A DNA stretch of 14,120 bases. It comes from an uncultured Lachnospiraceae bacterium (GTDB lineage Bacteria > Bacillota > Clostridia > Lachnospirales > Lachnospiraceae). A model generated the notes under the pieces. The model searched no databases, was not told where the DNA came from, and saw only the letters and a list, made by a program, of their open reading frames with translations. Of the stretch, positions 5,728 to 13,994 are shown in pieces. The DNA is taken from positions 1-14,120 of the forward strand of contig CAJTRK010000055.1 in the NCBI GenBank assembly GCA_910578475.1. Direction: 5' to 3'. Position 1 is the stretch's first letter. Each line of letters starts with the position of its first letter. The position numbers were made by a program, and so were the translations under genes.

Positions 5728-7710
5728 ATGGGTAAAATAATGGTTGGAAAAAACAGAATACAATTTACAAGAAGGGATGAGCTGACTGTTGTTGAGGCAT
5801 ACGGAAAAGACTGCATCCGCTGCCGTTCTACGAGGAATGGAAAACTTTCGGACGAAAGCTGGACATTGCTGCCCGCAAAGGAGCAGACGGACTGCGTTAT
5901 AACGGAAGAAGAAGGAAAAGCGACGCTTACGAATGGCAGAATTTCGGTGACCGTGGAGGCAGGAAATGTCTGGTGTGGCGGAATCATCACTTATTACCGT
6001 GACGGAAAGCAGATTTTGCACACCAAATTCGAAGGAGATTATGTAACGAGAACGCTTCATACGGAAGGCGACCATTATCAGACGAAAATCATTTTTGACG
6101 CCAATCCGGGCGAGCATTTTTATGGACTCGGACAGGAACAGGAGGATGTGTTTGACCGCAAAGGAAGTACTTGTAATCTGCTGCATTACAATACGAAATC
6201 GGCGGTTCCTGTCGTTTATTCTTCACTCGGGTACGGATTTTTCTGGAATAATCCGGCGCCCGGACGCTGTGAGACAACGAAAAATCATACGATGTGGGTA
6301 GCCGACAGCGCTTATCAGGCAGATTACTTTGTGTATGTGGGAGAAACGCCGGCAGAGATTTTGCAAAAGTACTGTGAACTGACCGGATATGCGCCTGCTT
6401 TTCCGGAATGGGCGGCAGGATTCTGGCAGAGTAAGCTGCGCTACGAGAGTCAGGATGAAGTGCTTCGGGCAGCCAGAGAGTACCGCGAAAGAGGGATTCC
6501 GCTTTCGGTCATTGTGATAGACTTTTTCCATTGGACGGAGCAGGGAGAATGGAAATTTGACCCGAAATACTGGCCTGACCCGGAAGGAATGTGCAGGGAA
6601 CTGAAAGAGATGGGAATCCAGCCGGTAGTGTCTGTCTGGCCTACTATCAATCCCAAAAGCGAGAACTGGGAAGAGATGAACGAGCGGAATTTGTTGGTTC
6701 GGACGGAAAACGGTCAGTACGGAACGTTTGACTTCTATGGTCAACAGACCTTTATCGACGTAACGCATCCGGAAACCGGGCCTTTTGTATGGGATAAAAT
6801 CAAAAAGAATTATTACGATATGGGATTTACAAATTTCTGGCTGGATGAGGCGGAGCCGGAAGTGCATCCGCAGCAGTATTCCAATTTGAAACTGTATGCG
6901 GGAAACGGCGCGCAGACGGCGATGCTGTATCCGTATTATTATAACAAACTTTTTTACGACGGCCTGAAAAAAGAGGGCGAAGAAGAAATCATTCTGCTGA
7001 CGAGAGCGGCATATCCGGGCATTCAGAAGTTCGGCGCGCTGGTGTGGAACGGCGATATACCGTCGAAATTTGAGGCGCTTCGCATGAGTGTGAAAACGGG
7101 ACTTTCTATGGCAATGAGCGGTATTCCCTGGTGGAACAGCGACATCGGCGGATTCCATTCCGGCGATATTGAAACCGATTATTTTAAAGAGCTGATTGTC
7201 CGCTGGATGCAGTTTGGCCTGTTTTGTCCGGTCATGCGCCTGCACGGTTCCAGACTCAGGACCCAGGGACAGGTGGAACGTCATCCGGGCATTATTGAAC
7301 CGAGCGGCGGCGATAATGAAATCTGGAGCTTTGGAGATGAAAATTATGAAATTCTGAAAGAACTGATTCTTCTGCGGGAAAAACTCAGACCCTATATATG
7401 CCGTTATATGGAAATTGCCTCCAAAGAAGGAAAGCCGATTATGCGGCCGATGTTTTTTGATTATTATGAAGATGAAGTGTGCTATACGCTGGAAGACCAG
7501 TATATGTTCGGGGAAGATATCCTTTTTGCGCCGGTTACGGAACAGGGACAGCGGGAACGCAGGGTATATCTGCCGAAAGGCCGCTGGCAGGATGTGAATA
7601 CAGGCAGCGTATCTGACGGACAATGTTTTATAGACTGTCATGTTCCGCTTGAGAAATTCGCCGCTTTTGTAAAAGAAGGCAGCCCGGTGGCGGAAGTGTT
7701 CGGGCTGTAA
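5728..7710 (+). CDS. GH31 alpha-xylosidase-like glycoside hydrolase
   Basis: A 660-residue family GH31 enzyme, cleaving terminal alpha-linked residues with retention. Order of parts: N-terminal beta-sandwich (about 1-215, with GEHFYGLGQ at 128-135), the catalytic (beta/alpha)8 barrel from about FPEWAAGFWQSKLRY (225-239), and a C-terminal beta region. The nucleophile is D373 in FWLDEAEPE and the likely acid/base is D443 in WNGDIPSKFEALR. GIPWWNSDIGGF and MRLHGSR are further family blocks. The WLD-x-x-EPE form of the nucleophile motif resembles bacterial alpha-xylosidases more than alpha-glucosidases, but substrate is not proven. No signal peptide is present, so it should act in the cytoplasm on imported oligosaccharides. 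The start is well supported by AAGGAG (5714-5719), 8 bases upstream. It heads an operon with the HAD and GH94-like genes. Confidence 0.92.
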   Translation: MGKIMVGKNRIQFTRRDELTVVEAYGKDCIRCRSTRNGKLSDESWTLLPAKEQTDCVITEEEGKATLTNGRISVTVEAGNVWCGGIITYYRDGKQILHTKFEGDYVTRTLHTEGDHYQTKIIFDANPGEHFYGLGQEQEDVFDRKGSTCNLLHYNTKSAVPVVYSSLGYGFFWNNPAPGRCETTKNHTMWVADSAYQADYFVYVGETPAEILQKYCELTGYAPAFPEWAAGFWQSKLRYESQDEVLRAAREYRERGIPLSVIVIDFFHWTEQGEWKFDPKYWPDPEGMCRELKEMGIQPVVSVWPTINPKSENWEEMNERNLLVRTENGQYGTFDFYGQQTFIDVTHPETGPFVWDKIKKNYYDMGFTNFWLDEAEPEVHPQQYSNLKLYAGNGAQTAMLYPYYYNKLFYDGLKKEGEEEIILLTRAAYPGIQKFGALVWNGDIPSKFEALRMSVKTGLSMAMSGIPWWNSDIGGFHSGDIETDYFKELIVRWMQFGLFCPVMRLHGSRLRTQGQVERHPGIIEPSGGDNEIWSFGDENYEILKELILLREKLRPYICRYMEIASKEGKPIMRPMFFDYYEDEVCYTLEDQYMFGEDILFAPVTEQGQRERRVYLPKGRWQDVNTGSVSDGQCFIDCHVPLEKFAAFVKEGSPVAEVFGL

Positions 7711-7764
7711 CGGTAAAAATCGGATGGCGGAAGCATTTAAACGAAAGTGGAATCGAGGCGCTAT

Positions 7765-8592
7765 ATGAGTTCATCAACGAAGAAAATTCCTGAAGTCAAT
7801 CAGGACAAAGAGCATATTTTAGACGGCATCCGCTGCTTTGCGCTGGATATGGACGGTACGATATATCTGGGTGAGAAGTGGTTTGACGGAGCAAAAGAAT
7901 TTCTGGCCCAAATCGAGGCATCGGGCCGCAGTTATATTTTCCTGACCAATAATTCCTCCAGGAACGCGGAAGCTTATGTGGAGAAGCTGCACCGGATGGG
8001 ATGGGAAATCGGACCGGAGAAAATCATTACTTCGGGGCAGGCGGCAATCTTTTATTTAAAGAAACATTTTGCCGGGAAAAAAGTCTTTTTGCTCGGCAAT
8101 CCGCTGCTGCAGGCGGAATTTCTGCAGGCGGGCATTGTGTTGGAAGAGCAGTCTCCGGAGGTAGTCGTCGTGGCATTCGATACATCTCTGGATTATCAGA
8201 AAATGTGTAAAGTGTGTGATTTTGTCCGGGCAGGTCTGCCCTACCTGGCGACGCACCCGGATTATAACTGTCCGACCGAGACCGGCTTTATCCCCGATGC
8301 CGGAGCCATTCAGGCGTTTATCCACGCGTCGGCATTCCGTTATCCGGACCGGGTCATCGGGAAACCGAACCGGGATATTATCGACTATCTTGCAGAGCGG
8401 GTGGGCGTGGAAAAGGCGGATATCGCGATGGTGGGAGACCGCCTGTATACGGATATTGCGGCCGGAAGAAACAATGGATTAAAGAGCGTTCTCGTGTTGA
8501 GCGGGGAAGCGACGCTTGCGGATGCGGCGGAATCCGATGTGATGCCGCACTTAATTTTTTCGTCGGTGCGGGAGATGATACCGTTTCTGTAA
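7765..8592 (+). CDS. HAD-IIA family phosphatase (NagD/p-nitrophenylphosphatase-like)
   Basis: A 275-residue HAD superfamily hydrolase of subfamily IIA, which removes phosphate from small molecules such as nucleotides or sugar phosphates. All four motifs are present: DMDGT with D28 as nucleophile and D30 as acid/base, T61 in FLTNNSS, K200 in VIGKPNRD, and GDRLYTD with D225 and D230 for magnesium. The cap domain between about 85 and 180 includes ATHPDYNCPTETGFIPDAG, typical of this subfamily. I prefer the ATG at 7765, with GAGG (7755-7758) just ahead, over the GTG at 7747. It lies 54 bases after GH31 and 51 bases before the GH94-like gene, so all three are probably on one transcript. A role in dephosphorylating a sugar phosphate made by the neighbour is possible but not shown. 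Confidence 0.88.
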   Translation: MSSSTKKIPEVNQDKEHILDGIRCFALDMDGTIYLGEKWFDGAKEFLAQIEASGRSYIFLTNNSSRNAEAYVEKLHRMGWEIGPEKIITSGQAAIFYLKKHFAGKKVFLLGNPLLQAEFLQAGIVLEEQSPEVVVVAFDTSLDYQKMCKVCDFVRAGLPYLATHPDYNCPTETGFIPDAGAIQAFIHASAFRYPDRVIGKPNRDIIDYLAERVGVEKADIAMVGDRLYTDIAAGRNNGLKSVLVLSGEATLADAAESDVMPHLIFSSVREMIPFL

Positions 8593-8643
8593 AAAGGCAG
8601 ATAAAATATTACATACAAAAATGGAAAATAAAGGAGGTCTCAC

Positions 8644-11600
8644 ATGAACAGTCAGAACGAAGCGTTTATTATCGAAGATTATGGCAGAAAATCCACCTTT
8701 GCCAGTTTTCTTCCGGGAATTGCCGGTGTAAAGGGGATTCCAAGTTGGTGCTATTATGTAAACCGGGGACAGTGCGTATCGTGTTTTGGCGTGGAAAATA
8801 AAGACCATGCCATCATGGAATTTTTTCCGGCGCATCAGTCTTACCAGAACGTAAAGCGGACCGGATTCCGCACATTTTTGAAAAAAGACGGTGTGTATTT
8901 CGAAGCGTTTGCGGACGAGAGCGAGAAGCATCGGATGATGATTCATCAGAACGGACTGGAAATTGAGGAGACAAATGCCGCCCATCAGATTCGGACGCAT
9001 GTGACTTATTTTACGCTGCCGGAGGAAAAGACGGGTGCGCTCGTGCGGAAGGTAACGGTTGAGAATCTCTCCGATAAGGCGGCGGAAGTGGAAATGTTGG
9101 ACGGTATGCCCGCATGTATTCCTTACGGGGTCAGCAATGACGACCTGAAAACGATGGGAAGTCTTGTCAAGGCATGGATGCAGGTCGAACATGTGGAGAC
9201 GGGAGTGCCTTTTTACCGGGTGCGTGCGAGCATTGTCGATACGGCTTCTGTGACGGAGGTGGTCGGCGGTAATTTTTCTTTTGGGGCGCTCGAGGACGGA
9301 ACAAGGCTTCCGGCCATCGTTGACCCGGATATTGTGTTCGCATACGATACGACATTGACCAAAGCGGTAAATTTTGAAAAAGAGGGCATCGAGGCGCTGC
9401 AGAATATGGAGCAGGTAACGCAGAACCAGTTCCCGTGCAGTTTTTACGGAATGAAGAAGACATTGGCGTCTTCGGAAGCATTGACGGTTTATGAAGTAAT
9501 CGGTCAGGTAGAAAGTTATGAGACGCTGCGGAAGTTTACCGCAAAGAAAATGGACGGAGCGTTTTTTGAGGTGAAACTGAGCCGGACAAAGGAACTGGTG
9601 GATGACCTGTGCAGTCATATCGATACCCATACGGCTTCCCCGGAATTTGACGCATACTGCCGTTATACTTATATGGACAATGTTCTGCGCGGCGGTTATC
9701 CGATTCTGCTCGGAAAAGACAAAGTATTTTACGTTTATTCCAGAAAACACGGCGATTTGGAACGGGAATACAATTATTTCAGCATGCTGCCGGAATTTTA
9801 CTCCCAGGGCAACGGAAGTTACCGGGACGTCAACCAGAACAGAAGGTGCGACAATTTCTTTACGCCTTATGTGGGAACGGAGAATATACGGACTTTTTAT
9901 AATCTGATTCAACTGGACGGCTACAATCCCCTTTCCATCGAAAAGGTCACTTATGTATTGGAAAAAGAAGCGGGAGAGCGCATCTTCGCATCCCTTCCCG
10001 CGGGACGAAAAGAAGCGTTTATCGACGCGCTGCAGAAACCTTTTACGCCGGGCGCTTTTTTCCGGCTTGCCGACGACATGGCAGAGGCGGAGGCGCAGTC
10101 TTATTTCGAACAGGTAATGACCGAAGCGGTCAGTCAGATGAACGGCAGTTTTGGCGAGGGTTACTGGTCGGACCACTGGACCTATAATCTGGATTTAATC
10201 GAGAGTTATCTGCAAATCTATCCGGAAAAAGAAAAAGAGCTTTTGTCAGAAGAAAACTATACATGGTTCCTTTCGCAGGCGGCGGTCAATCCACGAAGAA
10301 AACGGTATGTGAAGACGGCGGAAGGCATCCGCCAGTACCATGCGCTGAAGGAAGAAAGCAGACGGAATACGCCTGAAAAACTGGTGCGGGCCGCATATGG
10401 CAGGGGAGATGTCGTCCGTTCCACGCTGTTAGAGAAACTTTTGACGTTATGCGTGACCAAATTCGCGGCATTGGATGCCTACGGCATGGGTGTGGAAATG
10501 GAAGGCGGCAAACCGGGCTGGTATGATGCGCTGAACGGGCTTCCGGGTCTGTTTGGTTCTTCGATGGCGGAGACTTATGAGCTTGGCCGGATGCTTCGTT
10601 ATGTGCTTTCCGTTCTTGAAAAATATCCTGGAACCTGTTCGATGCTTCGAGAGACTGCGGATTTTATGGAGCAGGTTGAGGGCGCCGCGGCGGCGGAAAA
10701 ATCCGTTCTGTTACGGGAAAAAGAAGCGGCCGGCTATTGGAACCGGGTAAACGATATCAAAGAGGATTATTGGAAGAAGGTATACGACGGCATTTCCGGT
10801 GAAAAGGTGGACAAAGAGAGCGAAGAGCTTGTTCGGACGCTTACGCTGTTTCTGGAAATCGTACGGGCCGGTATCGACAAAGCCTGTGCGATGGAGGACG
10901 GTATCTGTCCCACTTATTTCAGTTTCGAGGTGACGGATTATACGGAGGATGAAAACGGCATTCTGCCAAAGCATTTTGCGGTGAAACAAATTCCGCTTTT
11001 CCTGGAGGGGCCTGTCCGCTTCCTGAAACTGGATAAGACAATGGAGGAAAAAAGGAATTTATATGCGGCCGTAAAGAACAGCGATTTGTACGATAAAAAG
11101 CTTTCCATGTACAAGGTCAACGCTTCCTTGAAAGACGCTTCCTACGAAATCGGACGCGCGAAAGCCTTTACGCCGGGCTGGCTGGAGAATGAATCCATCT
11201 GGCTGCATATGGAATACAAATATCTGCTGGAGCTTTTGAAATCCGGAATGTACCGTGAATTTGCAGATGATTTCGGCAAAGCGGCGGTTCCCTTCCTCGA
11301 CCCGGAAGTTTATGGAAGAAGTATTTATGAAAATTCTTCTTTTATCGCAAGCAGCAAGAATCCGAACGAACGGTATCACGGCAAGGGCTTTGTAGCGCGT
11401 CTGAGCGGGTCAACCGTCGAATTTATCCATATGTGGTCGTTGATGATGTTCGGCCTGCATCCTTTTGCCATGCAGGACGGAAAACTGACATTAACGTTTG
11501 CGCCGACGCTCCCGTCTTATCTGATTGGAGAGGACAGACAGATAGAAGCGGTGTTCCTCGGAAAGATTCCGGTCCGCTATCATCTGGCGGAACAAAAAGA

Positions 11601-11751
11601 GTATCTGCCCGGCGGCTATGAGGTGACCAAAATCGTGCTGACCTGTGGGGATGGCGCGCAGAAGAACGTGAACGGCGGCGTTCTGGACGAAGAATGGGCA
11701 AAAGCGGTCCGGGACGGAGAGATAGCCGGGATTGATGTGTCCATTTCATAA
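8644..11751 (+). CDS. Large GH94-like (alpha/alpha)6-barrel glycosidase/phosphorylase
   Basis: The 1035-residue protein belongs to a group often labelled cellobiose-phosphorylase-like. An N-terminal beta-sandwich (about 1-275) precedes a helical barrel and a C-terminal beta domain that includes LTFAPTLPSYLI. Two GH94-type catalytic landmarks appear: SYRDVNQNRR, with D395, in the place of the RDxxQD substrate motif, and PGWYDALNG, with D628, in the place of the general-acid DWNDALN motif. The second Asp of the first motif is replaced by Asn. FTPGWLENESIWLHMEYKYL and ARLSGSTVEF are strongly patterned blocks that may hold the phosphate site. It is longer than usual GH94 enzymes (about 800) and may be a separate family. 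There is no signal peptide. Start supported by AAGGAGGT (8631-8638), 5 bases upstream. It is the last gene of the GH31-HAD operon; its substrate is unknown. Confidence 0.7.
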   Translation: MNSQNEAFIIEDYGRKSTFASFLPGIAGVKGIPSWCYYVNRGQCVSCFGVENKDHAIMEFFPAHQSYQNVKRTGFRTFLKKDGVYFEAFADESEKHRMMIHQNGLEIEETNAAHQIRTHVTYFTLPEEKTGALVRKVTVENLSDKAAEVEMLDGMPACIPYGVSNDDLKTMGSLVKAWMQVEHVETGVPFYRVRASIVDTASVTEVVGGNFSFGALEDGTRLPAIVDPDIVFAYDTTLTKAVNFEKEGIEALQNMEQVTQNQFPCSFYGMKKTLASSEALTVYEVIGQVESYETLRKFTAKKMDGAFFEVKLSRTKELVDDLCSHIDTHTASPEFDAYCRYTYMDNVLRGGYPILLGKDKVFYVYSRKHGDLEREYNYFSMLPEFYSQGNGSYRDVNQNRRCDNFFTPYVGTENIRTFYNLIQLDGYNPLSIEKVTYVLEKEAGERIFASLPAGRKEAFIDALQKPFTPGAFFRLADDMAEAEAQSYFEQVMTEAVSQMNGSFGEGYWSDHWTYNLDLIESYLQIYPEKEKELLSEENYTWFLSQAAVNPRRKRYVKTAEGIRQYHALKEESRRNTPEKLVRAAYGRGDVVRSTLLEKLLTLCVTKFAALDAYGMGVEMEGGKPGWYDALNGLPGLFGSSMAETYELGRMLRYVLSVLEKYPGTCSMLRETADFMEQVEGAAAAEKSVLLREKEAAGYWNRVNDIKEDYWKKVYDGISGEKVDKESEELVRTLTLFLEIVRAGIDKACAMEDGICPTYFSFEVTDYTEDENGILPKHFAVKQIPLFLEGPVRFLKLDKTMEEKRNLYAAVKNSDLYDKKLSMYKVNASLKDASYEIGRAKAFTPGWLENESIWLHMEYKYLLELLKSGMYREFADDFGKAAVPFLDPEVYGRSIYENSSFIASSKNPNERYHGKGFVARLSGSTVEFIHMWSLMMFGLHPFAMQDGKLTLTFAPTLPSYLIGEDRQIEAVFLGKIPVRYHLAEQKEYLPGGYEVTKIVLTCGDGAQKNVNGGVLDEEWAKAVRDGEIAGIDVSIS

Positions 11752-11761
11752 CAGCCTGCAT

Positions 11762-11804
11762 TTCCCGGCGTTTCACCGTTTGGTGAAATGCCGGGAAGTT
11801 TTTG
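11762..11804 (+). terminator. Intrinsic terminator of the GH31-HAD-GH94-like operon
   Basis: A 16-bp stem (11762-11777 with 11782-11797, one G-T wobble) with a GTTT loop is followed by a T run at 11799-11803. It begins 10 bases after the stop codon of the GH94-like gene. Confidence 0.92.
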
Positions 11805-11859
11805 ACTGTACGGATTTTTCAGGAGATTAACAAGAATCGGCAAATTATCACATCTTCAT

Positions 11860-11916
11860 CTATTCAGCTTCCCCAAAAGCCTTAAAATCATATCGTGGTA
11901 CTGGTCTTTTTGCCAT
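11860..11916 (-). pseudogene. N-terminal stub of a mobile-element XRE-type regulator
   Basis: On the minus strand an ATG at 11916, preceded by AGGGTGAATGAAT, encodes MAKRPVPRYDFKAFGEAE and then stops. This closely resembles the first residues of XRE-family regulators in Tn1549-like conjugative elements, which continue with the helix-turn-helix after FG-Q/E-A. Here the rest is absent and the sequence to the left belongs to the neighbouring operon's flank. A divergent promoter (11976-12003) still serves it. The recognition is from memory of the family's start and covers only 18 residues. Confidence 0.5.
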
Positions 11917-11975
11917 ATTCATTCACCCTATTACATTTTACTGTTCACCTTTCTTTTTGGATATGTCTACACAGT

Positions 11976-12003
11976 TCTATAAGTTGGTTTAAATAATTCC
12001 CAA
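11976..12003 (-). promoter_or_regulatory. Leftward promoter of the XRE stub
   Basis: On the minus strand TTGGGA (11998-12003) and TATAGA (11976-11981) are 16 bases apart. It is back-to-back with the rightward promoter, with 17 bases between the two -35 boxes. Confidence 0.45.
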
Positions 12004-12020
12004 ACTTAGCAAAAAGTATC

Positions 12021-12049
12021 TTGAAGTTATTCGGCTGGACGCATATAAT
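12021..12049 (+). promoter_or_regulatory. Promoter of the HTH-response regulator-kinase operon
   Basis: TTGAAG (12021-12026) and a perfect TATAAT (12044-12049) are separated by exactly 17 bases, 35 bases before the start at 12085. It is one of the best sigma-A-type matches in the window. Confidence 0.75.
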
Positions 12050-12084
12050 TATACTGATAGAGATTAGAGAAAGGGTGAATGAAG

Positions 12085-12276
12085 ATGTTAGAGTTTATTT
12101 CTGCCCCGGAAGCGGCGAAAAAATGGGGCATTTCAGAAAGACGGGTACAAAAGCTATGTGAGGAAAACCGTATACCGGGTGTGGCAAAATTTAGTCGGCT
12201 ATGGCTGATACCAAAAGACGCAGAAAAACCAACAGATGCCCGGTTGAAAGCAGAAAGGAAGAAAAAACATGAATAA
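12085..12276 (+). CDS. Small helix-turn-helix DNA-binding protein (excisionase/MerR-like)
   Basis: A 63-residue protein, MLEFISAPEAAKKWGISERRVQKL at its start, with a helix-turn-helix (about 6-28), a wing-like RIPGVAKFSRLWLIP, and a Lys-rich tail. This is the architecture of excisionase-like or winged MerR-type DNA-binding domains found in mobile elements of clostridia. It probably binds DNA and modulates its own operon or element mobility; the target is unknown. I chose the ATG at 12085 because AAGGG (12071-12075) lies 9 bases upstream; the ATG at 12079 is too close to it. It overlaps the response regulator start by 8 bases (12269-12276), implying translational coupling. Confidence 0.8.
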   Translation: MLEFISAPEAAKKWGISERRVQKLCEENRIPGVAKFSRLWLIPKDAEKPTDARLKAERKKKHE

Positions 12277-12961
12277 AGTTTTGATTATTGATGATGATAA
12301 AGAGCTTTGCGCACTAATCAAGCAAAGTATTTTACAAGAGTGTATAGAAGCTGACTGTTGCTATTCCGGGAAATCCGGCTTGCTGCAACTAAAAGAAAAG
12401 GAATACCAGCTTGTTATACTGGACGTAATGATGCCCGGTTTCGATGGCTTTGAAACATTAGAACAGATTAGACAGGAAAGCAGTCTGCCTATTTTAATGT
12501 TCACATCAAAAAACGACAGTGCTTCAAAAGTGCGTGGTTTGCGGACAGGAGCCGATGATTATTTAACAAAACCTTTTGATATGGACGAGCTGGTTGCCCG
12601 TATTGTTTCATTGATTAGACGCTATACCCGCTTCAACCAAAAAGACGGACAGACACAGAGATTTGAGTTTGACGGGTTGATGATTGATTTTAATAGCCGT
12701 TCCATTGTCACAATAAATGGAGAATATGAACTTCCCCCGAAAGAATTTGATCTTCTTCTGTTCCTTGCTAAAAATCAAGGAAAAATACTGACAAAACAGC
12801 AAATATATGAAAAAGTATGGGGCGAAGAATATGTGTATGATGATAGTAATATTATGGCAATCATTAGCCGTTTGCGGAAAAAAATAGAAGAAAATCCCGG
12901 CAGCCCTAAATATATACAGACGGTAAAAGGGATTGGCTATCGTTTCAGTAAGGAGGTATGA
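12269..12961 (+). CDS. OmpR/PhoB-family response regulator (VanR-like)
   Basis: A 230-residue two-component regulator. The receiver domain (about 1-115) has the acidic cluster D8-D9-D10, phospho-acceptor D52 in LVILDVMMP, T79 and K101 in LTKPF. The C-terminal winged helix (about 130-229) has PPKEFDLLLFLAKN and the recognition-helix region SNIMAIISRLRKKIE, ending YIQTVKGIGYRF. It resembles VanR and the regulators of peptide-antibiotic ABC transporters. AAGGA (12255-12259) lies 9 bases before the ATG. Its partner kinase follows directly, and its likely target is the 11-bp repeat array at 13949-13992 ahead of the ABC transporter gene; this target is inferred from position and repeat geometry. 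Confidence 0.93.
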   Translation: MNKVLIIDDDKELCALIKQSILQECIEADCCYSGKSGLLQLKEKEYQLVILDVMMPGFDGFETLEQIRQESSLPILMFTSKNDSASKVRGLRTGADDYLTKPFDMDELVARIVSLIRRYTRFNQKDGQTQRFEFDGLMIDFNSRSIVTINGEYELPPKEFDLLLFLAKNQGKILTKQQIYEKVWGEEYVYDDSNIMAIISRLRKKIEENPGSPKYIQTVKGIGYRFSKEV

Positions 12962-12964
12962 CCG

Positions 12965-13888
12965 TTGTTTACAGAAGCTATCATTGTGATTGGAATAGTG
13001 ATTGTCCTTTTTTCTGTTTGCAGTTCTGCGCTGACCGTCCGGCGTGTAAAAAAGCAGATTTCGGAAATATCTGACGCTTTAGAAGATATAAAAAATGGGA
13101 ATGGAAACAGGCGTATTTTAGCAGAAACACATGAGCTTATTGCCCCACTTGCTTATGCAATCAATGATATTATCCTGTCTTATGAAAAAAGGCTTTCTGC
13201 CTATCACCAGACGGACGAAACAAACAGGCAGCTTATGACGAGCCTTTCCCATGATGTAAGGACACCGCTTACCACACTGATTGGGTATTTGGACGCTGCA
13301 CACAAAGGGATTGTAGACGGAAAAGAACGTGACGACTATATAGAAACTGCCCGCCGGAAAGCGCATGACTTGAAAGAATATATAGACGTGCTTTTTGATT
13401 GGTTTAAGTTAGGTTCTAATGAATTTTCCATGAACATAGCGGAGATTGATTTAACAGAGCTGACACGCAATATACTAATTGACTGGATACCGATATTTGA
13501 AGATACACAAGTAGATTTCACGATTGACATTCCAGAACAGCCTTTCCGGGTGCAGATTGACCCGGACGGATATATGCGGATATTAAACAACCTTATACAA
13601 AATGTAATCTCCCATAGCCATGCAGATAAAATTGAAATAGTTTTATCGGAACAGAACAAGAATATAAAAATTCTCCTGTCTGATAATGGAATAGGGATTG
13701 ATAAGGAGGATTTAAAGCATATTTTTGATCGGCTGTATAAATGCGATAAGGGGCGGTCTGAAAAAGGCAGCGGTCTTGGTCTGTCTATCGTACATGAGCT
13801 TGTTGAAAAATTAAACGGAACAATAACGGCAGACAGCACACCGGGGAAAGGAACAATTTTCACCTTGTTTTTTCCTTTGATAGACTAA
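12965..13888 (+). CDS. Membrane sensor histidine kinase
   Basis: A 307-residue kinase with a single N-terminal membrane helix (about 4-24), a HAMP-like linker, the dimerisation/phospho-acceptor helix with H96 in SLSHDVRTPLTTLIGY, the N box with N213 in NNLIQNVISHS, the D240NGIGI box and the GSGLGLSI box (268-275). There is almost no region outside the membrane, so it probably does not bind a ligand in a classical sensor domain. It may respond through the membrane or through the ABC transporter, as in bacitracin-type modules. Start is TTG at 12965: AAGGAGGT (12950-12957) sits 7 bases upstream, inside the end of the response regulator gene. The ATG at 12958 is in another frame. Coupled with the preceding regulator. 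Confidence 0.92.
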   Translation: MFTEAIIVIGIVIVLFSVCSSALTVRRVKKQISEISDALEDIKNGNGNRRILAETHELIAPLAYAINDIILSYEKRLSAYHQTDETNRQLMTSLSHDVRTPLTTLIGYLDAAHKGIVDGKERDDYIETARRKAHDLKEYIDVLFDWFKLGSNEFSMNIAEIDLTELTRNILIDWIPIFEDTQVDFTIDIPEQPFRVQIDPDGYMRILNNLIQNVISHSHADKIEIVLSEQNKNIKILLSDNGIGIDKEDLKHIFDRLYKCDKGRSEKGSGLGLSIVHELVEKLNGTITADSTPGKGTIFTLFFPLID

Positions 13889-13892
13889 TCAG

Positions 13893-13919
13893 CTCCCGCC
13901 CCCTTACGGCGGGAGTAAT
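13893..13919 (+). terminator. Probable terminator after the histidine kinase
   Basis: An 8-bp GC-rich stem (CTCCCGCC at 13893-13900, GGCGGGAG at 13908-13915) with a 7-base loop, followed by only a broken T tract (TAATTATTT). It may be leaky. Confidence 0.6.
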
Positions 13920-13948
13920 TATTTGTAAAAATCTTCCTTCTCCAAATT

Positions 13949-13992
13949 GCAAGGTTAATGCAAGATTGGTGCAAGGTTAATGCAAGGTTGGT
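13949..13992 (+). repeat. Four tandem 11-bp repeats, probable response-regulator binding array
   Basis: GCAAGGTTAAT (13949), GCAAGATTGGT (13960), GCAAGGTTAAT (13971) and GCAAGGTTGGT (13982) follow head to tail with no gap. The 11-bp period is about one helical turn, so bound monomers would line up on one face. The array covers the -35 region of the ABC transporter promoter. OmpR-family regulators typically bind such direct repeats. Confidence 0.8.
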
Positions 13993-13994
13993 GT

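Noticed and set aside
6223..7641. 472-codon minus-strand open frame opposite GH31
   Set aside because: Shadow of the GH31 frame. GH31 catalytic motifs are intact on the plus strand, and the antisense product has no domain-like order.
8551..10176. 541-codon minus-strand open frame opposite the GH94-like gene
   Set aside because: It is rich in His, Arg, Phe and Ile in a pattern typical of the complement of a biased coding gene, shows no recognisable motif and has no ribosome binding site. The plus-strand protein has clear catalytic motifs over the same bases.
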